Shown here in pieces: positions 12,948 to 16,476 of a DNA stretch of 16,476 bases. The position numbers and the translations under genes were made by a program. Source of the stretch: JBCDBL01 sp039183635 (lineage in GTDB: Bacteria; Pseudomonadota; Alphaproteobacteria; Caulobacterales; Parvularculaceae); the NCBI GenBank assembly GCA_039183635.1, contig JBCDBL010000097.1, positions 1-16,476 on the forward strand. Direction: 5' to 3'. The notes beneath the pieces are model-generated. The model was given only the letters and a program-made list of their open reading frames with translations, was not told the DNA's origin and made no database searches. The number at the start of each line of letters is the position of its first letter. The first letter of the stretch is position 1.

Positions 12948-14840
12948 ATGTCCGCATCCGACGCCGCAGAAGTTCTCGACGTCACAGGCAAAACCGCCGC
13001 GCCGCAAACGCAGCCTTTGGCGAAGCCGGAACTGGAGCTGATCAAATCGATTGAGATCAAGGTCGATCGCTCCCGGGACGCGCTGCTCACCGATTTCGGC
13101 AAAAAGACCATGGAGGACCGCTACCTCCTGCCCGGCGAAAGTTTTCAGGACATGTTCGCCCGGGTCGCTAAAGCGTATGCGGACGACCAGGAACACGGGC
13201 AGCGCATCTATGACTACATCTCCAAGTTGTGGTTCATGCCGGCGACGCCCGTCCTGTCCAACGGCGGGGCCGAGCGCGGCCTGCCGATCTCCTGCTTCCT
13301 GAACGGCGTCAATGATTCCCTTGATGATATTGTGGGCACGTGGAACGAGAATGTCTGGCTCGCCTCGAACGGCGGCGGCATCGGTACCTATTGGGGGGGC
13401 GTGCGCTCCATCGGCGAAAAGGTGAAAGGCTCCGGCCAGACGTCCGGCATTATTCCGTTCATACGGGTGATGGATTCGCTCACCCTGGCGATCTCCCAAG
13501 GCTCGCTGCGCCGGGGATCGGCCGCCTGTTATCTCGACGTGCACCATCCGGAAATCGAGGAGTTTCTGGAGATCCGCAAGCCTTCCGGCGATTTCAACCG
13601 CAAATCCCTGAACCTGCACCATGGCCTCAACATCACCGACGAGTTCATGGAGGCGGTGCGGGACGACAAGGAATTCGCCCTGCGATCCCCAAAAACCAAC
13701 GAGGCGATCCGTACTGTGAACGCCCGCAAGCTGTGGCAGAAAATCCTGGAGATCCGCCTCCAGACGGGCGAGCCGTACCTCATCTATTCCGACACGGTGA
13801 ACCGGCAGCTGGCGGCGCATCAGCGCAAGCTTGGCCTGAAAGTGTCAACGTCGAACCTGTGTTCGGAAATCATGCTCCACACGGGCAAAGATCATAAAGG
13901 CAAGGAACGCACGGCGGTTTGCTGCCTGTCCTCCATCAATGCGGAAAAATATTTCGAATGGAAGGGGGAGGAGCTTTTTGTGGAGGACATTATGCGCTTC
14001 CTCGACAATGTCCTGCAGGACTTTATCGACAACGCCCCGTCCAGCATGGAAAAAGCGCGCTATTCCGCAGTACGGGAACGGTCTGTGGGCCTTGGCCTGA
14101 TGGGCTTCCATTCTTTCCTGCAATCCATGAGCGTGCCGTTTGAGAGCGCCGCGGCGAAGGCCTGGAACACCAAGCTGTTCAAGCATATCCGTATGGGCGC
14201 GGACGCCGCCTCGGTCACATTGGCCGAAGAGCGGGGCGCCTGTCCCGACGCGCTTGAGGCGGGGATGAAGCAGCGCTTCTCCCACAAACTCGCCATTGCG
14301 CCGACGGCGTCGATCTCCATCATCTGCGGCGGCGCGAGCCCCTGCATCGAGCCCATCCCGGCGAACGTTTACACCCATAAAACCCTGTCGGGCTCTTTCA
14401 CGGTGAAAAATAAGGCGTTGGAGGCGCTGCTCGAAGAAAAAGGCATGAATACGGAAGACGTGTGGGCCTCCATCCTGGAAAACGAAGGCTCCATCCAGCA
14501 TCTGGAAGGGCTTACGGAGTGGGAGAAGTCGATTTTCAAAACCGCTTTTGAAATCGACCAGCGCTGGGTCATCGACCTTGCCGCCGACCGCAGCCCCTAT
14601 ATCTGCCAGGGTCAGTCCGTGAACGTCTTTTTGCCGGGCGACATCGACAAATGGGACCTCCACATGCTGCACTGGACGGCGTGGGAGAAAGGCGTGAAGT
14701 CGCTCTATTATTGCCGTTCCAAGTCGGTCCAGCGCGCCAGCTATGCCGGAGGCGAAGCGCCGGCGAACGACGCCGAAGCCGCCATGGCGGAAACAGCAGC
14801 GGGCCGCACCGATTACGACGAGTGTTTGTCCTGTCAGTAA
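12948..14840 (+). CDS. nrdA: Ribonucleoside-diphosphate reductase alpha subunit (class Ia)
   Basis: A 630-residue catalytic subunit that reduces ribonucleoside diphosphates to deoxyribonucleotides together with a radical-bearing NrdB partner. Active-site elements: C116 (LPISCFLNG), N303-C305-E307 (SNLCSEI, thiyl radical cysteine and acid/amide pair), C325/C326 (AVCCLSSIN), the tyrosine pair in SLYYCRS for radical transfer, and the C-terminal redox pair in CLSCQ. The GSLRRGSAACYLDVHHPEIEEF and PTASISIICGGASPC regions are intact. The N-terminus lacks an ATP-cone activity-control domain, so the protein is shorter than E. coli NrdA (about 760). The start has GGGGGAG 7 bp upstream. nrdB is not downstream: a terminator follows at once. 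Class II (NrdJ) is unlikely because the C-terminus and length fit class I. Confidence 0.95.
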   Translation: MSASDAAEVLDVTGKTAAPQTQPLAKPELELIKSIEIKVDRSRDALLTDFGKKTMEDRYLLPGESFQDMFARVAKAYADDQEHGQRIYDYISKLWFMPATPVLSNGGAERGLPISCFLNGVNDSLDDIVGTWNENVWLASNGGGIGTYWGGVRSIGEKVKGSGQTSGIIPFIRVMDSLTLAISQGSLRRGSAACYLDVHHPEIEEFLEIRKPSGDFNRKSLNLHHGLNITDEFMEAVRDDKEFALRSPKTNEAIRTVNARKLWQKILEIRLQTGEPYLIYSDTVNRQLAAHQRKLGLKVSTSNLCSEIMLHTGKDHKGKERTAVCCLSSINAEKYFEWKGEELFVEDIMRFLDNVLQDFIDNAPSSMEKARYSAVRERSVGLGLMGFHSFLQSMSVPFESAAAKAWNTKLFKHIRMGADAASVTLAEERGACPDALEAGMKQRFSHKLAIAPTASISIICGGASPCIEPIPANVYTHKTLSGSFTVKNKALEALLEEKGMNTEDVWASILENEGSIQHLEGLTEWEKSIFKTAFEIDQRWVIDLAADRSPYICQGQSVNVFLPGDIDKWDLHMLHWTAWEKGVKSLYYCRSKSVQRASYAGGEAPANDAEAAMAETAAGRTDYDECLSCQ

Positions 14841-14871
14841 GCGTCACGCATACAGCACATACCGCCACGCA

Positions 14872-14911
14872 AAGCTCCGCCCCATCAGACATGATGGAGG
14901 CGGAGTTTTTT
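14872..14911 (+). terminator. Strong intrinsic terminator after nrdA
   Basis: CTCCGCCCCATCA (14875-14887) pairs with TGATGG (14892-14897) and GGCGGAG (14899-14905) around a GACA loop, giving 13 pairs with a single bulged A at 14898. Six T follow directly (14906-14911). It ends nrdA transcription 32 bp after the stop codon, so nrdA is not co-transcribed with anything further right. Confidence 0.9.
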
Positions 14912-15096
14912 ATTTGCCGCCACAAATGTCGAAAATTCCATCAAGAAAACAAAGGCAAGCAATAGTCACCGTAAAGAAGTTTCTATGCGCGGCGTGGTGC
15001 AATACCTTAAATCTTTGATAATAGCCCCTAAACCTTTCCTGAAACCTCCCCCGGTATTCTACCCTTGTATAAAAACATATGTAGGGAGGAGCCGGC
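14912..15096. other. Intergenic stretch without a recognised gene
   Basis: Relatively AT-rich sequence between the nrdA terminator and the 22-aa ORF. A TATAAA (15068-15073) lies 29 bp before that ORF's start and could be its -10 element, but no matching -35 is seen at the usual distance. Nothing else is recognised. Confidence 0.4.
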
Positions 15097-15165
15097 ATGC
15101 GCGTACAACATGTTGTGATCCTCATCATATTCATGGCCGGGTTTGTGGCGTTCTACGCTTCATAA
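15097..15165 (+). CDS. Very small (22-aa) putative membrane peptide
   Basis: A 22-codon ORF, ATG 15097 to TAA 15163-15165, preceded by the near-perfect Shine-Dalgarno sequence AGGGAGGA (15083-15090) six bases before the ATG. The peptide begins MRVQH and then is almost wholly hydrophobic (VVILIIFMAGFVAFYAS), long enough for one membrane helix with a basic N-terminal end that would face the cytoplasm. Single-helix peptides of this size are known to bind and tune membrane transporters, kinases or cytochrome complexes, or to act as toxins; nothing here says which. No antitoxin-like antisense RNA is evident. The ribosome binding site, which is better than those of most genes in the window, is the main reason to believe it is translated. 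Confidence 0.5.
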   Translation: MRVQHVVILIIFMAGFVAFYAS

Positions 15166-15191
15166 CCCTTGCCATAGCCGCCGCGTTCGAA

Positions 15192-15278
15192 ACTGCGCCC
15201 AAACGCGCAGCCGGGGCCATTTTTTGAAAATTTCCCGCCTTTAAACCCGCCGCGCCCAAACGCGTCTAAAGGCTGCAT
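15192..15278. repeat. Two copies of a 13-nt GC-rich hairpin sequence
   Basis: GCGCCCAAACGCG occurs at 15195-15207 and again at 15252-15264. Each copy can form a short stem: CTGCGC/GCGCAG (15193-15198 and 15205-15210) for the first, CGCG/CGCG for the second. The second copy is enclosed by GCCTTTA (15237-15243) and TAAAGGC (15267-15273), making a larger stem-loop. A T6 run at 15221-15226 follows the first copy. They may act as transcript ends for the 22-aa ORF; this is uncertain. Confidence 0.4.
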
Positions 15279-15294
15279 CAGCTTCGAGGCTACG

Positions 15295-15399
15295 CTAAAG
15301 CATCGTCGCATCCATCGGAATCAGGGCGACGCTTAAGGTCTTGTTTTTACGCATTTCCGGACACTCAACCGCTACCCTCTGAAGCTGGAAATGCTTTAG
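15295..15399. repeat. Palindromic intergenic repeat element (alphaproteobacterial type)
   Basis: A 105-bp element bounded by CTAAAGCAT (15295-15303) and ATGCTTTAG (15391-15399), a perfect 9-bp inverted repeat. Inside are a hairpin CGTCGC/GCGACG (15304-15309 and 15326-15331), a TTGTTTTTACGCATTTCC segment (15341-15358), and a second hairpin GCATTTCC (15351-15358) with GGAAATGC (15387-15394). The TTGTTTTTACGCATTTCC core and the matching GGAAATGC end closely resemble the dispersed RIME-like palindromic elements common between genes in alphaproteobacteria. There is one copy in the window, just before the helicase gene; its role, if any, is unknown. Confidence 0.65.
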
Positions 15400-15436
15400 T
15401 GTTGCGTTTGGAATCACCAAGCCTACATTGAGTTTC

Positions 15437-16476
15437 ATGTCCTCTGCCTCACCCACACAGCGGCCAGACGCGCCGACGCCGCCCTACCTCGTCGCCCTTA
15501 ACGCCGAACAGCGCGCCGCCGTGGAAGCGACGGAAGGCCCTGTGCTCGTTCTCGCCGGCGCCGGCACGGGCAAAACCCGGGCGCTCACCACCCGCCTTGT
15601 GCATCTTCTGGCGACCCGCAGGGCCCAGCCCTGGCAAATTCTCGCCGTCACCTTCACCAACAAAGCGGCCCGGGAAATGAAGGAGCGAATCGGCGCCCTT
15701 ATCGGCGAGGTGGTGGAGGGGATGCAGTGGCTCGGCACGTTCCACTCCATCAGCGCGTTGATCCTGCGCCGCCATGCGGAGCTTGTGGGTCTCAAATCAT
15801 CCTTCACCATTCTCGATGCGGACGACCAGGTGCGCCTCGCCAAGCAGGTGATCCAGGCGGCCGGGCTCGACGAAAAACGCTGGACAGGCCGGGGCCTCCA
15901 GGCCCGCATCGACAGCTGGAAGAACCGGGGCTGGACGCCGGACAAGGTCCCCGCGGGAGAAGCGGCGGGGTGGGCCGACGGCAAAGGCGGGGATCTTTAC
16001 GCGGCCTATCAGGAGCGCCTGAAGGTTTTGAACGCCGCCGATTTCGGAGATCTGCTGCTCCACTGCCTGACGATTTTTCAGGAGCACCCGGACGTCCTCG
16101 CCGAATATCACAACAAATTCCGCTATATGCTGGTGGACGAATACCAGGACACCAACGTCGCGCAATATCTCTGGCTGCGCCTCCTGTCGCAAAAACATAA
16201 AAACATCTGCTGCGTCGGCGATGACGACCAGTCGATCTATGGCTGGCGCGGTGCGGAGGTGGAGAACATCCTGCGCTTTGAAAAAGATTTTCCCGATGCG
16301 ACGGTGATCCGCCTGGAGCGCAATTATCGGTCGACGCCGGCGATCCTCGCCGCCGCCTCCGGCCTTATCGCGGAGAACAAATCCCGCCTCGGCAAAACCC
16401 TGTGGACGGAGGAGCCGGACGGCGATCCTGTCCAGATTCGCGGCGTGTGGGACGCCGACGAAGAGGCGCGGCAAAT
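15437..16476 (+). CDS. uvrD: UvrD/PcrA-type ATP-dependent DNA helicase, 5' part
   Basis: The first 346 residues of a superfamily 1A 3'-5' DNA helicase; the frame is open to the window end. Motifs in order: Q-motif region LNAEQRAAVEA (21-31), Walker A GAGTGKT (41-47), Ia VTFTNKAAREM (71-81), GTFHS (100-104), motif II LVDEYQDTN (232-240), motif III GDDDQSIYGWRGA (261-273) and motif IV LERNYRST (293-300). The family acts in nucleotide excision and mismatch repair and in clearing proteins or RNA polymerase from DNA. Full-length members are about 650-800 residues, so about half is present. The ATG at 15437 has only a weak ribosome binding site, but the motif distances fit it. A PcrA or Rep-like paralogue cannot be excluded without the C-terminus. 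It lies directly after a palindromic repeat element. Confidence 0.93.
   Translation, partial: MSSASPTQRPDAPTPPYLVALNAEQRAAVEATEGPVLVLAGAGTGKTRALTTRLVHLLATRRAQPWQILAVTFTNKAAREMKERIGALIGEVVEGMQWLGTFHSISALILRRHAELVGLKSSFTILDADDQVRLAKQVIQAAGLDEKRWTGRGLQARIDSWKNRGWTPDKVPAGEAAGWADGKGGDLYAAYQERLKVLNAADFGDLLLHCLTIFQEHPDVLAEYHNKFRYMLVDEYQDTNVAQYLWLRLLSQKHKNICCVGDDDQSIYGWRGAEVENILRFEKDFPDATVIRLERNYRSTPAILAAASGLIAENKSRLGKTLWTEEPDGDPVQIRGVWDADEEARQ

Noticed and set aside
14985..15227. 80-codon + strand ORF in the nrdA-uvrD gap
   Set aside because: It overlaps the 22-aa ORF in another frame, has proline/arginine/cysteine-rich composition with no domain, and only a weak AAGAAG upstream.
15797..16474. 225-codon - strand ORF at the right end
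   Set aside because: It is antisense to the UvrD motifs II-IV, which are unmistakable on the + strand.

Overview
The window looks like chromosomal DNA of an alphaproteobacterium, by eye at roughly 57-60 % GC. The main pointers are a Usg-family gene (a small family I know from alphaproteobacteria), a stand-alone homocysteine-binding half of methionine synthase (the split MetH seen in several alphaproteobacterial orders), a short class Ia NrdA ending in CLSCQ, and a palindromic intergenic element of the kind scattered through alphaproteobacterial chromosomes. I cannot place the order from this sequence alone. I see no transposase, integrase, phage gene or CRISPR array. The content is mostly housekeeping with a few poorly understood genes.

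Left part (1-2429, + strand): the 3' end of a yeaH/yhbH (DUF444, VWA-like) gene, a 79-codon membrane-protein ORF joined to it by an ATGA overlap, and a spoVR/ycgB gene. The yeaH-spoVR pair normally belongs to the prkA (yeaG) stress/stationary-phase operon, so prkA is expected just upstream. After a roughly 300-bp gap with a possible tiny ORF comes an orphan membrane histidine kinase (2735-4312), then tRNA-Gly(CCC) at 4377-4450. Next are an uncharacterised radical SAM protein (4556-5530) and a DUF938 (METTL26-like) methyltransferase (5619-6302).

Middle part (6325-9443, - strand): fghA and the class III alcohol dehydrogenase gene form a two-gene glutathione-dependent formaldehyde detoxification operon. 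It has a good promoter with a palindromic operator candidate lying across the -35 element. Upstream on the same strand is the split metH N-terminal half, also with a palindrome over its likely promoter. Its cobalamin/folate partner is not in the window. A Nu-class (YfcG-like) glutathione transferase gene is divergent from metH (9645-10274) and convergent with an FKBP-type lipoprotein isomerase gene (10294-10974, -). The usg gene (11077-11349, -) follows.

Right part (11546-16476, + strand): an unrecognised 404-aa four-helix membrane protein; nrdA with an NrdR-type box in its promoter region, a strong hairpin in its leader and a clear intrinsic terminator; then a roughly 600-bp interval. That interval holds a very small (22-codon) membrane peptide gene with an excellent ribosome binding site, two copies of a 13-nt GC-rich hairpin sequence, and a palindromic repeat element. 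The window ends inside a UvrD/PcrA-type helicase gene that starts at 15437.

No large new multi-gene system stands out. The strongest candidates for something undescribed are the 22-aa membrane peptide, the 79-aa membrane ORF between yeaH and spoVR, the tiny ORF overlapping the kinase start, and the radical SAM/DUF938 neighbour pair.
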